Shown piece by piece: positions 47,992-56,465 of a stretch of DNA of 64,000 nt. The number at the start of each line of letters is the position of its first letter. Position 1 is the first letter of the stretch. The DNA is from Rudaea sp. 3F27F6 (GTDB taxonomy: Bacteria; Pseudomonadota; Gammaproteobacteria; Xanthomonadales; Rhodanobacteraceae), in assembly GCF_005503555.1 (NCBI RefSeq), contig NZ_SCNG01000003.1, forward strand, positions 124,001 to 188,000, written 5' to 3'. The position numbers were made by a program, and so were the translations under genes. The notes below the pieces were generated by a model. The model did not search any database. It saw only the letters and a program-made list of their open reading frames with translations, and was not told where the DNA came from.

Positions 47992-50817
47992 TCATTTGCC
48001 GGCGCGGCCGAACTTCCAGTCGAACTCCAGCCACACCTGCCGGCCGAACGGGTTGTAGCTGCCGATGTTGTAGAACGGCGCGACGTTCCAGGTGCGATCC
48101 TTCGGCGGCATCGAATCCTTGATGTTGTTGACGATGAAGCTCAGGCGCATGGCATCGTTGACGTTGTAATTGATGCTGCCGTTGTAGGTGATCCACGGCG
48201 CCACCGTGCCGGCGCCCGGCGTGGCGAAGCCGGTCGTATTGCTCTGCGCGATGTAGTTCGGTGTCTTGCCGTAGCGGATGCCGAACAGCGTCGCCGACCA
48301 CGCGCCGACGTCCCAAGTCACCGAACCGTTAAGGATGGTCTTGAACTGGGGGCCGCTCAGCTCGGTGTATGCGTAGTACGGGCTGCGCAGCATGTCGATC
48401 GCCGGTTCGCCCGGATACTGCTGCATCATGTGCTTCAGGGTGACGTTGTATTGCCCGGCGAAAGTGAGGCTGCCGTAGCGGCCGATGTCGAGCTTGTAGT
48501 CGAGCGAGGCGACGATGGCCGACGTGTTCTCCTTGGCGACGTTGATCGGCAGCACGGTCACGCTCTGCAACGCGTTCGGGTTGGCACTGTCGGCCGGGTT
48601 GCGCACGATCTGCGCGAGCGTGGCGACGCAGGTCGGCGACTTGATGTCGATCTGGCCGGTGCGGCAGGCGGCTTCGAGCTGCAGGGTGCCGTTCACGCTT
48701 TGCAGCAGCACTTCGTTGGAGATATTGATGTTGATGTAGTCGAGCTTGACGTCGAAGTCGGGCGTCGGCGAGAAGACCAGGCCGTAGCCCCATGACTTCG
48801 CCGTGATCGATTTCAGATTCTGGTTGCCGTAGTGCACGGTCTGGATGCTTTCGCGCGCGTACGGGCACTGGTCGATCGGCGTGCCCGGATAGCGCGTCTG
48901 GCACAGGTAGCTGTCGTTGAAGGTCTGGTACGCGCTGCTCTTGCCGCCGAAAACGTAGGACATATCGGGCGCGCGGAACGCGTTGCCGTAGTTGGCGCGC
49001 AGCAGCCAGGCGTCGTTCGGGCGGAATTCGAGGCCGAGCTTGTAGGTCGGATGCGCATCGGTACCGCCGCGGTGCTCGCTGTACTGGTCGTAGCGCGCAG
49101 AGAGATTGGCGGTCAGCATGCTCGTCAGCGGAACGCGTAATTCGCCGGCGAACGCCCAGTTGTTGCGCGTGCCGCCGCCCGAGGTGCCGGCGAGCTGAAG
49201 GAATTCGCCGTTGATCACGCGCGGATCGTTCGGATTGCTCCAGGCCTGACTGCCGATCTGCGCGACGCCGGCAAAACCGACCGCGCCCGCGGGCAGATTG
49301 AACAGTTCGGTGTTGGTGATCTGCAGGTTGAGATTCTGCGTCCAGGCGGAGTTCTTGCTGTGGATCACGCCGTTGAAACTCGCGTATTGCGCGGGCGTCA
49401 GCGGCTTGTAGAGATTGGCGATGTTCGGCGCATAGACCGGATAGCCGCTCGTGGTGCCGAGCTTGGGGCCGAGGAATTGCTTCTCGAAGAATTCGTTGAT
49501 CGGCTTGGTCAGCGGCCACGGGCTCTTGTCGGCGACGTTGTTCTGCGAGCGCGAGTAGTAGAGGTCGTAGTCGAAGCCTTTGCCGAGCACACCTTTGATG
49601 CCGGCCCAGGCTGTGTAGGTGCGGCTGATCTGCGATTCGAGCATCGGCCACTGGCCGCCGGTTTCCTCGGGTGAGAAGACGCGCTCGAACATTTCGAAAT
49701 TGTCGGTGTTCTGGTCGTAGAGCGGCTGGCCGCCGTTGGAACTCCAGGACGCCGAGTTCGAGCTGAAAGTCACCTTGCTGAGGCTGTAGACGAGATTGCC
49801 GTAGATCTGCGTTTCCTCGTCGAGCTTGTATTTGAGATTGGCGTAGGCGATCGCCGAGCGGTGCTTGTTGTTGATCGTGTTGTAGCCGTTGGCATATTTG
49901 CTGCCGCAGAAATAACCGTGGTTCGGCCGGTAATCGCGCGTGGTGGTGCCATTGAACAAGCCTTTCAGCGATCCGCAGGCGTCGCCCGGGTCGAGATAGT
50001 TTTTAAGCTCGTCGCTCAGGTCGGGGCCGTAGTTGTCGACTGCGAACGTGGGCACACCGTAGCGGCCACTCGGGTCGGGATTGGCGTCGGTCGAACGGGT
50101 CAACGCGCGCTGGCGCCCCCAGATCGGTTGCTGGTTGTTGAGCTCCGCGCCGAAGGTCAGATCGAGCTGGCCCCAACTGTGGCCGCCGAGAAATTGCAGG
50201 CGCTGATTCTCGCCGCCGCCGCCTTTGTAGCCGCCGGTGCGCAGGTTGAGTTCGAAACCTTCGACGCGGTCTTTCAGGATGATATTGACCACGCCGGCGA
50301 TCGCGCTCGAACCGTAGATCGACGAGTTGTTGCCCGGCAGGATGTCGATGCGATCGACCATCCCGGTCGGGATATTGGTCAGGTCGACGATATTGCTCAT
50401 GCCGTTGAACATGAGCGGGAAGTCGGCCATCGGATGGCCATTGATCATGATCAGGGTGAAACCCGGATCGAGGCCGAACAGCGAAATTTCCTGCGCGCCC
50501 GGGGTGAAGTTGGCGGTCGACTGGCTGTCCTGCACCGCGCCGTTGGCGAGCGGCATCTTGCGCAGCGCCTCGTAGACATTGGCAAAGCCGAGCTTCTGCA
50601 TCTGCACGCTGCTGATCTGGATCGTCGGCGAGGCCGTTTCGATCTGCGCCTGCGGAATCAGCGAGCCGGTGACGACGACGCCGCCGAGTTCGGTCGTCTC
50701 CTTTTTCTTCGCGCCGTCCGCGGCGGAAGCGTCGGTGGTTTGCGCGAACGCGTGGGCGCATGCGAAGCCCGCAGCGAGGCCCATCAGGATCGATGACACG
50801 AGTACTCGTTGTTTCAC
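47992..50817 (-). CDS. TonB-dependent outer-membrane receptor 1
   Basis: A 941-residue receptor for energised uptake across the outer membrane. The signal peptide ends at about AHAFAQ; next is a TonB-box-like ELGGVVVTGSLIPQAQIETAS. The plug domain shows NVYEALRKMP, ISLFGLDPGFTLIMINGHPMADFP and GVVNIILKDRVEGFELN, and a 22-strand barrel follows. The C-terminus ends KFGRAGK rather than the usual aromatic residue. I chose GTG 50817 (VKQRVLVSS) because GGGAGAGGGCA precedes it exactly as at the ATG of receptor 2; an ATG at 50880 is upstream without a signal. Two predicted operators flank its promoter. Cargo is inferred to be a D-amino-acid-containing peptide or muropeptide. Confidence 0.9.
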   Translation of the reverse strand: MKQRVLVSSILMGLAAGFACAHAFAQTTDASAADGAKKKETTELGGVVVTGSLIPQAQIETASPTIQISSVQMQKLGFANVYEALRKMPLANGAVQDSQSTANFTPGAQEISLFGLDPGFTLIMINGHPMADFPLMFNGMSNIVDLTNIPTGMVDRIDILPGNNSSIYGSSAIAGVVNIILKDRVEGFELNLRTGGYKGGGGENQRLQFLGGHSWGQLDLTFGAELNNQQPIWGRQRALTRSTDANPDPSGRYGVPTFAVDNYGPDLSDELKNYLDPGDACGSLKGLFNGTTTRDYRPNHGYFCGSKYANGYNTINNKHRSAIAYANLKYKLDEETQIYGNLVYSLSKVTFSSNSASWSSNGGQPLYDQNTDNFEMFERVFSPEETGGQWPMLESQISRTYTAWAGIKGVLGKGFDYDLYYSRSQNNVADKSPWPLTKPINEFFEKQFLGPKLGTTSGYPVYAPNIANLYKPLTPAQYASFNGVIHSKNSAWTQNLNLQITNTELFNLPAGAVGFAGVAQIGSQAWSNPNDPRVINGEFLQLAGTSGGGTRNNWAFAGELRVPLTSMLTANLSARYDQYSEHRGGTDAHPTYKLGLEFRPNDAWLLRANYGNAFRAPDMSYVFGGKSSAYQTFNDSYLCQTRYPGTPIDQCPYARESIQTVHYGNQNLKSITAKSWGYGLVFSPTPDFDVKLDYININISNEVLLQSVNGTLQLEAACRTGQIDIKSPTCVATLAQIVRNPADSANPNALQSVTVLPINVAKENTSAIVASLDYKLDIGRYGSLTFAGQYNVTLKHMMQQYPGEPAIDMLRSPYYAYTELSGPQFKTILNGSVTWDVGAWSATLFGIRYGKTPNYIAQSNTTGFATPGAGTVAPWITYNGSINYNVNDAMRLSFIVNNIKDSMPPKDRTWNVAPFYNIGSYNPFGRQVWLEFDWKFGRAGK

Positions 50818-50881
50818 TGCCCTCTCCCAGTTTTTTTGTAGAAAGCCGATGCCTGACTCGTGCTGGAAGCGCGGCGGCAAA

Positions 50882-50897
50882 TGTTATTTTAATTTCA
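50882..50897 (+). promoter_or_regulatory. Predicted RpiR operator, site 6
   Basis: TGTTATTTTAATTTCA, immediately downstream of the -10 box of the receptor 1 promoter and 65 bp before its start codon. It matches the 40826 site at 14 of 16 positions. Confidence 0.6.
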
Positions 50898-50926
50898 ACA
50901 ATATTCAAATGTCAGTTTATTGTCAA
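50898..50926 (-). promoter_or_regulatory. Predicted sigma-70 promoter of TonB receptor 1
   Basis: On the minus strand: TTGACA (50926-50921), a 17-bp spacer and TATTGT (50903-50898). Transcription would start near 50890, inside operator site 6, about 75 nt before the GTG start. Confidence 0.65.
50910..50925 (+). promoter_or_regulatory. Predicted RpiR operator, site 7
   Basis: TGTCAGTTTATTGTCA, 28 bp from site 6 and covering five of six bases of the -35 hexamer. It matches the 59573 site at 13 of 16 positions. Confidence 0.5.
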
Positions 50927-50986
50927 ACGTTGTCGGCGCTCGGATGAACGGCGTGCGTGCGGCGCGTCGAGATGAGCAGGCAAGAA

Positions 50987-51010
50987 AAAACCCGCCTCGC
51001 GGCGGGTTTT
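50987..51010 (-). terminator. Rho-independent terminator of the thiolase gene
   Basis: Stem AAAACCCGCC / GGCGGGTTTT with a 4-base loop. Reading leftward from the thiolase it is followed by further T residues (TTTTTTCTTG), a classic intrinsic terminator 24 bp beyond the stop. Confidence 0.85.
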
Positions 51011-51033
51011 CGGTTTCCGTTGGAGGAGTTTTT

Positions 51034-52287
51034 TTAGACGCGTTCGAGCAGCCCGACCGTGCCCGTGCCGCCGTCCGCGCAGAGCGAGACGATACCTCGC
51101 GCACCGACGGGCAATGCAGCGAGTTCCTTCGCCGCCTGGCTCAGCACGCGCGCGCCCGTCGCGGCGAACGGATGGCCGATCGAGATCGAGCCGCCATGCG
51201 GGTTGACGCGCTCCCACGGGAAGGCGCCGAGGTCGGCGTCGATACCGGCGCGCTCCTTGCGATAGGTCGCATCGGCAGCCATGCGCAGGTTGGCGACGAC
51301 CTGCGCGGCGAACGCTTCGTGCACGTTCCACGAGGCGACGTCAGCGAACTTGAGCTTGTGCCGCGCGAGCAGGCGTGCGATCGCGCGCGCGGGCGCCATC
51401 AGCATGCCTTCGTCGCCGTTGATGTAGTCGATCGCGGCGAGTTCCCAGTCGACCAGTTTCACCGTCGGCTGCAGGCCGAGGCGGGCGAGGCCTTCGCGGT
51501 CGGCGACCCAGAGCGAGGCGGCACCGTCGGTCAACGGCGAGGCATTGCCCGCGGTGATCGTGCCGTGCTGCGCATCGAACGCGGGCTTCAGGCTGGCGAG
51601 TTTCTCGATCGAGGTGTCGCGGCGCGGCAGGTTGTCGGCACCGACGCCGTCGAACGGCAGGATCAGATCGTCGAAAAAGCCCTCGTCCTGGCCCTTGATC
51701 GCGCCCTGGTGGCTGAGCAGCGCACGCTGATCCTGATCGGCACGCGAGATGCCGAAGTGCTTGACCGTGTCTTCGGTGTGTTCGCCCATCGAGCGGCCGG
51801 TTTTGCGGTTCGCCCAACCGCGCGTCGGCAGGTTGAAATCGCCCGCGCCGATCTTGCTCAGGCGCTCGGCCGCCGCCGCGGGGTCTTTGGCGAACAGGAA
51901 AGTCAGCTCGTCGGCGACGCGCTGCTTCAGCGCGATCGGCACGTGGCTCATCGATTCGCTGCCGCCGACCAGGGCGAGATGGGCGCCGCCGCGGCCGAGC
52001 ATCGCGCCGGCTTCGATCGCGCTCATGAAACTGGTCGAACAGGCGAGGGTGGTCGAGAAAGCGGGGATGGTCGGATCGATCTGCGCATCGAGCACAACTT
52101 CGCGCGCGATATTGGAGACGTCGGGGTGGGTGATGACCTGGCCCCAGATGACGAAATCCGGCCGCGCGCGCTGCGCCATCGCCTGCACGAGCGGCACGGA
52201 CAGCGCGATCGAGGAATGCTTGGCGTAGACGCCGCCCGCCTTGACGAACGGGGTGCGCAGGCCGGGGGCGAGGAAGATGTCGTTCAT
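51034..52287 (-). CDS. Acetyl-CoA C-acyltransferase (thiolase)
   Basis: A 417-residue thiolase that cleaves 3-ketoacyl-CoA in fatty-acid beta-oxidation, or condenses acetyl-CoA. Nucleophile Cys83 is in STTLACSTSFMSAIEAG; the second-site residues are NVHEAFAAQV, GGSISIGHPFAATGAR and the general-base Cys in SLCADGGTG. Start ATG 52287 has GGAGC upstream; the longer frame to 52686 reads antisense through the TetR gene. It is divergent from the TetR regulator, with a palindromic operator between them, and ends at a strong terminator. Closest in style to FadI-type proteins. Confidence 0.92.
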   Translation of the reverse strand: MNDIFLAPGLRTPFVKAGGVYAKHSSIALSVPLVQAMAQRARPDFVIWGQVITHPDVSNIAREVVLDAQIDPTIPAFSTTLACSTSFMSAIEAGAMLGRGGAHLALVGGSESMSHVPIALKQRVADELTFLFAKDPAAAAERLSKIGAGDFNLPTRGWANRKTGRSMGEHTEDTVKHFGISRADQDQRALLSHQGAIKGQDEGFFDDLILPFDGVGADNLPRRDTSIEKLASLKPAFDAQHGTITAGNASPLTDGAASLWVADREGLARLGLQPTVKLVDWELAAIDYINGDEGMLMAPARAIARLLARHKLKFADVASWNVHEAFAAQVVANLRMAADATYRKERAGIDADLGAFPWERVNPHGGSISIGHPFAATGARVLSQAAKELAALPVGARGIVSLCADGGTGTVGLLERV

Positions 52288-52359
52288 GACGTGCTCCGAA
52301 TGAGAGGGTCGCCGAGGCAGCGCATCTCGGGGGAGGCTTGCGGCCGATCGCGGCCATAG

Positions 52360-52375
52360 TATGATAGTCATCATA
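52360..52375. promoter_or_regulatory. Predicted TetR operator
   Basis: Perfect inverted repeat TATGAT-AGTC-ATCATA in the divergent thiolase/TetR promoter region, 18 bp before the TetR start. The placement suits autoregulation and control of the thiolase by the TetR protein. Confidence 0.6.
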
Positions 52376-52392
52376 TAACGTGCTTTCAAGCC

Positions 52393-52977
52393 ATGCGCTA
52401 TTCCGTCGAACACAAGCAACAGACCCGCGACAGGCTGCTTTCCGCCGCCGCCGCGGCGATCCGCGCACGCGGCCCGGACCGTGTGGCCGTGGCCGGCGTC
52501 ATGGCCAAGGCGGGCCTGACTCACGGCGGTTTCTACGCGCATTTCGCCTCGAAGGACGCGCTGATCGGCGCGGCCATCGACCGCATGTTCGAGGAAAGCC
52601 GCGCGCGCATCCGCGAGGAAACGCAAGGGCTGTCCCCACACGATGGCCTGGTCGCTTATATCGACTTCTATCTTTCCGCACGCCATCGCGACGCACGCGG
52701 CGCCGGCTGCGCGCTCGCGGCCTTGGCCGGCGACCTGCCGCGCCTGAGCCTCGCCCTACGCCAGCGCTTCGCCGCGGGCATGCAGCGCATGCAGCAGATT
52801 CTTGCCGGCACCTTGCGCCTGATCGGCCGCGCCGATGCCGAAGCGCTGGCCGATTCGATGCTCGCCGAGCTGGTCGGTGCGCTTGCGATCGCGCGCGCCG
52901 AGCCGGACAAGGCGCGCTCCGATTCGATCCTGGCGCATTCGCGCCAGGCCCTGAAATTTCGCTTTCAACTGGATTGA
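52393..52977 (+). CDS. TetR/AcrR-family transcriptional regulator
   Basis: A 194-residue repressor. The N-terminal helix-turn-helix is about residues 28-58 (VAVAGVMAKAGLTHGGFYAHFASKDAL), the GFYAHF variant typical of the NemR/AcuR-like branch. The C-terminal all-helical domain carries a TetR_C-like ligand pocket (LSARHRDARGAGCALAALAGDLPR). It is divergent from the thiolase and 5 bp upstream of a thioesterase, so it probably controls acyl-CoA metabolism through the palindrome at 52360-52375. The effector may be an acyl-CoA or electrophile (inference). Confidence 0.88.
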   Translation: MRYSVEHKQQTRDRLLSAAAAAIRARGPDRVAVAGVMAKAGLTHGGFYAHFASKDALIGAAIDRMFEESRARIREETQGLSPHDGLVAYIDFYLSARHRDARGAGCALAALAGDLPRLSLALRQRFAAGMQRMQQILAGTLRLIGRADAEALADSMLAELVGALAIARAEPDKARSDSILAHSRQALKFRFQLD

Positions 52978-52982
52978 ACCCC

Positions 52983-53438
52983 ATGGATATCGTTGCCGAA
53001 CTCCCCACCGGTCTGACCGGTCTCGAACAACTGCAGAAGCTGATTGCGATGGGCGGCCGCCCGCCGATCGGCGATACGATGGATTTCACCTTTGTCGATG
53101 CGGGCGACGGCTACGGCGTTTTCGAGAGCACGCCCGGGCTGCATCTGTACAACCCGATCGGCACCGTGCACGGCGGCTATGCGGCGACCCTGCTCGATTC
53201 GGCTTGCGGCTGCGCGGCGCATTCCAAGCTCTCGCCGACCCAGGGCTACACGACCCTGGAGCTGAAGGTCGCCTATCACAAGCCGATCACCAAGGACACC
53301 GGCAAGCTGCGCGCCGAGGGCCGCGTGCTCAGTTTCGGCCGCCGCGCGGCGTTCGCCGAGGCCACCCTGAAGGACGCCGCCGGCAAGCTCTACGCTTCGG
53401 CGACGTCGACCTTGCTGGTCTTCGAGCGGCAGGCATAG
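52983..53438 (+). CDS. PaaI-family hotdog-fold acyl-CoA thioesterase
   Basis: A 151-residue hotdog thioesterase hydrolysing acyl-CoA. The catalytic helix region NPIGTVHGGYAATLLDSACGCA has the HGG and Asp/Ser residues of the PaaI group; ELKVAYHKPITKDTGKLRAEGRVLSFGRRAAFAEATLKDAAGKLYA forms the central strands. Start ATG 52983 is 5 bp after the TetR stop, so the two are co-transcribed. Substrate chain length is not evident. Confidence 0.88.
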   Translation: MDIVAELPTGLTGLEQLQKLIAMGGRPPIGDTMDFTFVDAGDGYGVFESTPGLHLYNPIGTVHGGYAATLLDSACGCAAHSKLSPTQGYTTLELKVAYHKPITKDTGKLRAEGRVLSFGRRAAFAEATLKDAAGKLYASATSTLLVFERQA

Positions 53439-53565
53439 GGCCTGCTTTTTCGCGCCGGAAACCCCGTCCAAACAAGCGTATGACTACGCCGCTTCACTGG
53501 CGTGAACTCTTCGCCTGCTTTATAGTCTCAAGCTAACCTAGGGGTCGGGGCTGGAAGAGAAACAT

Positions 53566-54771
53566 ATGCTTGATACTGTTCTGAATTTTCTTAACGGCGG
53601 CCTGCTGCAAGCGGGTTGGCTGTTCAAGGTCATTTATTTCCTCATCGTTACGCAGCTGACGATTTTTGCGGTGACTTTGTACCTGCATCGCAGCGCCTGT
53701 CATCGCGGTGTCGATTTCCATCCGGTCGTTGCGCACGTGCTGCGCTTCTGGTCGTGGGTGTCGACCGGCATGGTCACGCGCGAGTGGGTTGCGGTGCACC
53801 GCAAGCACCACGCGAAGTGCGAGACCGAGGAAGATCCGCACAGCCCGAAGATCTTCGGCATCAACGCGGTGCTGTGGAAGGGCGTCGACCTGTACCGCGT
53901 CGCCTCGCTCGAACAGGACACACTGGAAAAGTACGGCAAGGGCTGCCCGGACGACTGGATCGAGCGCCATCTCTATACGCCACACGCGTATTGGGGCCCA
54001 ACTCTGACCTTCATCGTCAACATCGCCCTGTTCGGCATCTGGGGCGTGGCGATCTCGGCCCTGCAGATGATCTGGATCCCGTTCTGGGCCGCCGGCGTGG
54101 TCAACGGCATCGGCCACTGGTGGGGCTATCGCAACTTCGAAACCTCCGACATGGCGACGAACCTGTCGCCGTGGGGCGTGTGGATCGGCGGCGAAGAACT
54201 GCACAACAACCATCACGCTTTCCCGAGCTCGGCCAAGTTCGCGCTGCGCAAGTTTGAAGTCGATATCGGCTGGGCGGTGATCTGCGTGCTGCGCAAGTTC
54301 GGCCTTGCCAAGGTACTGCGCGTGGCGCCGACGCTCGACGTGCGGCCGAACGTGCAATTGCCGGACGGCGAAACGATCAAGGCGCTCGTCTCGCACAAGT
54401 TCGAGGTGATGAGCGACTACTTCCGCGGCGTAATCGCGCCGACCCTGCACGAAGACGCCAAGCAGGCCGGCAGAGGCATCGCCGGGATTCCGCGCGCGCT
54501 GCGTCGCGCCCTCGGCAACGGCGGCCGCTGGCTCGACGAGCATTCGCGCCAGAAGATGCTCGCGGCGATCGAACATCGTCCGACTCTGCGCACGGTCTGC
54601 GATTTCCGCGCGCGCCTGGCGACGGTACTCGAACGCAACAGCGGCGGCGCCGAAGCGATGATGAACGGCCTGACCGACTGGTGCCGCGAAGCCGAAGCCT
54701 CGGGCATCCACGCGCTCGCGTCGTTCGCCGCACGCCTGCGCGGCTACGCGCTCGCTCCGGTACGCGCATGA
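53566..54771 (+). CDS. Membrane fatty acid desaturase (delta-9, DesA-like)
   Basis: A 401-residue di-iron integral-membrane desaturase that introduces a double bond into acyl chains, adjusting membrane fluidity. The three histidine boxes are H41-R-S-A-C-H46, H78-R-K-H81-H82 and H213-N-N-H216-H217. Hydrophobic segments lie near 20-40, 55-72, 145-180. A soluble, basic C-terminal region of about 150 residues exceeds the core fold. Start ATG 53566 has GGAAGAGA upstream. An intrinsic terminator follows at 54800-54827. Confidence 0.92.
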   Translation: MLDTVLNFLNGGLLQAGWLFKVIYFLIVTQLTIFAVTLYLHRSACHRGVDFHPVVAHVLRFWSWVSTGMVTREWVAVHRKHHAKCETEEDPHSPKIFGINAVLWKGVDLYRVASLEQDTLEKYGKGCPDDWIERHLYTPHAYWGPTLTFIVNIALFGIWGVAISALQMIWIPFWAAGVVNGIGHWWGYRNFETSDMATNLSPWGVWIGGEELHNNHHAFPSSAKFALRKFEVDIGWAVICVLRKFGLAKVLRVAPTLDVRPNVQLPDGETIKALVSHKFEVMSDYFRGVIAPTLHEDAKQAGRGIAGIPRALRRALGNGGRWLDEHSRQKMLAAIEHRPTLRTVCDFRARLATVLERNSGGAEAMMNGLTDWCREAEASGIHALASFAARLRGYALAPVRA

Positions 54772-54799
54772 CGGCAGTCGCCGTGATCGAATTGAACAG

Positions 54800-54827
54800 A
54801 ACCCGCTGCGGCGGGTTTTGTTTTTTG
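54800..54827 (+). terminator. Rho-independent terminator of the desaturase gene
   Basis: Stem AACCCGC / GCGGGTT with a TGCG loop, then TTGTTTTTTG. A classic intrinsic terminator 29 bp after the desaturase stop. It ends only 17 bp before the start codon of the next gene, leaving almost no room for that gene's own leader. Confidence 0.85.
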
Positions 54828-54844
54828 TGCATATCGGAACAGGC

Positions 54845-56425
54845 ATGACGAACGCGTCCGAAGATCGGCTGTGGCTCAAGGCACAGCGCTATCTCGCGTC
54901 GAACCAGTTGACCGCCGCACGCATAACCTGCGAGTCGCTGCTGCAGCGTGCGCCTGCGCACCTCGATGCGCGGCTGCTGCTGGCCGGCCTTCTGCTGTCC
55001 GAGCACCGCGTGCGCGAAACCGCGGCGCAGTTGCTGCAGGCGGCGCAGACCCGCCCGTTGGCGCCGCAGATGGCGAGCAAGATCGCGCTCGCGCTGTTGC
55101 GCGTCGGCGAAGTCGTCGCCGCGCGCGAATGCGTTGCACAGGCGCGGTCGGTGCCTACGTTGTCGGGCGCCGATTGCGCTGCGCTCGCGCATGCGCTGCA
55201 GACCACCGGCGAGCACGAGGGCGCGCTGGCGCTGATCGAGCGTGCACGCGCACTCGGTTCCGACAACGCCGACCTGCGCTATTTCCACGCCATCCAACTG
55301 ATCTTCAACGGCAAGCTCGACAGTGCCGCGACGCAGCTGGAAAGCTGCCTGCGCATACAGCCCGGCTTCGGTCGCGCAACCTTGTCGCGTGCGCGCCTGC
55401 GCAAGGTGACTTCGGCCACTCAGCATCTCGACGATATTCGCCGGCGTTTCGGTGTGGTCGAAAAAGGCACGGTCGAACACGCGGCGCTCGAGTTTGCCCA
55501 GTTCAAGGAACTCGACGATCTCGGCGAATATGCCGACGCGTGGAAAGCGCTCGAACGCGGCAACGCGATCATGCAGGCGCGCGTGCCGTACGACATCGCG
55601 CAGCACGATGCGCTTATCGAACGCCTGATCGAATTGTCGACGCCCGAATACATTCACGCGGAAGCGCAGTCGGCGCGCGAAAGTGCGCGCGCGAACGGGC
55701 CGCAGCCGATCTTCATCATCGGCATGCCGCGCAGCGGCACGACCTTGCTCGAACGCATCCTCGGCAATCATTCGCAAGTCGCATCGGCCGGCGAACTCGA
55801 CGACTTCGCGCATCAATTGCGCTGGCAGGCCGATCACTACGAGAACACGATGCTGGACGCGGTGCTGCTTCAGCGCATGCCCGGCCTCGACTACGCCAAT
55901 ATCGGCGCGCGCTATCTCGAACAGACGCAGTGGCGCGCACAGAGCAAGCCGTTCTTCGTCGACAAACTACCCGCGAACTATTTTCTCGCCGGCGCGATCC
56001 ATCGCGCGTTGCCACACGCGCGCATCCTGAATATGTCGCGCGATCCGATGGACGTGTGCTTCTCCAACTTCAAGGCGTTGTTCGGCGATGCCTGCGCCTA
56101 CAGCTACCATCTGCCTGCGCTCGCCGCTCATTACAGCCACTACGCACGCGTGATGCGGCACTGGCATCAAGTCATGCCGGGACGGATATTGGACGTGGCT
56201 TACGCTGATCTGGTCGCCGCGCCCGAAGCTATGGCACGACGCGTCCTCGATCACTGTGGCCTGCCGTTCGAGGAAGGCTGCATCGACATTTCGCGCAACA
56301 GCGCGCCGGTCGCGACTTTGAGCACGGCGCAGGTACGCGAGGGCATCCACGATCGCGCGAAAGGCGAGTGGCGGCGCTATGAAGCGTGGTTCGAGCCTCC
56401 GGGTATTGCGTCAGGGCAAGCCTGA
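54845..56425 (+). CDS. Cytosolic TPR-containing sulfotransferase 1
   Basis: A 526-residue protein without a signal peptide. About 240 residues of TPR-like helices (LLQRAPAHLDARLLLAGLLL; ALQTTGEHEGALALIERARALG) precede a PAPS-dependent sulfotransferase domain. The 5'-phosphosulfate loop is FIIGMPRSGTTLLERIL (residues ~289-305), FFVDKLPANYFLAGAI follows, and the 3'-phosphate-binding region is NMSRDPMDVCFSNFK. TPR-sulfotransferases probably modify protein or peptide acceptors held by the TPR; the acceptor is unknown. Start ATG 54845 has only a weak ribosome-binding site (GGAACAGG). It is convergent with TonB receptor 2, a pairing repeated at 59798-64000. Confidence 0.85.
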   Translation: MTNASEDRLWLKAQRYLASNQLTAARITCESLLQRAPAHLDARLLLAGLLLSEHRVRETAAQLLQAAQTRPLAPQMASKIALALLRVGEVVAARECVAQARSVPTLSGADCAALAHALQTTGEHEGALALIERARALGSDNADLRYFHAIQLIFNGKLDSAATQLESCLRIQPGFGRATLSRARLRKVTSATQHLDDIRRRFGVVEKGTVEHAALEFAQFKELDDLGEYADAWKALERGNAIMQARVPYDIAQHDALIERLIELSTPEYIHAEAQSARESARANGPQPIFIIGMPRSGTTLLERILGNHSQVASAGELDDFAHQLRWQADHYENTMLDAVLLQRMPGLDYANIGARYLEQTQWRAQSKPFFVDKLPANYFLAGAIHRALPHARILNMSRDPMDVCFSNFKALFGDACAYSYHLPALAAHYSHYARVMRHWHQVMPGRILDVAYADLVAAPEAMARRVLDHCGLPFEEGCIDISRNSAPVATLSTAQVREGIHDRAKGEWRRYEAWFEPPGIASGQA

Positions 56426-56428
56426 AAG

Positions 56429-56457
56429 CATCGAGGCCGGACTGGCCGGCCTCGATG
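56429..56457. terminator. Hairpin between sulfotransferase 1 and TonB receptor 2
   Basis: Perfect 12-bp stem CATCGAGGCCGG / CCGGCCTCGATG with an ACTGG loop, between the convergent stop codons (3 and 8 bp away). No T-tract is present; it probably acts on both strands. Confidence 0.6.
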
Positions 56458-56465
56458 AATTGCGT

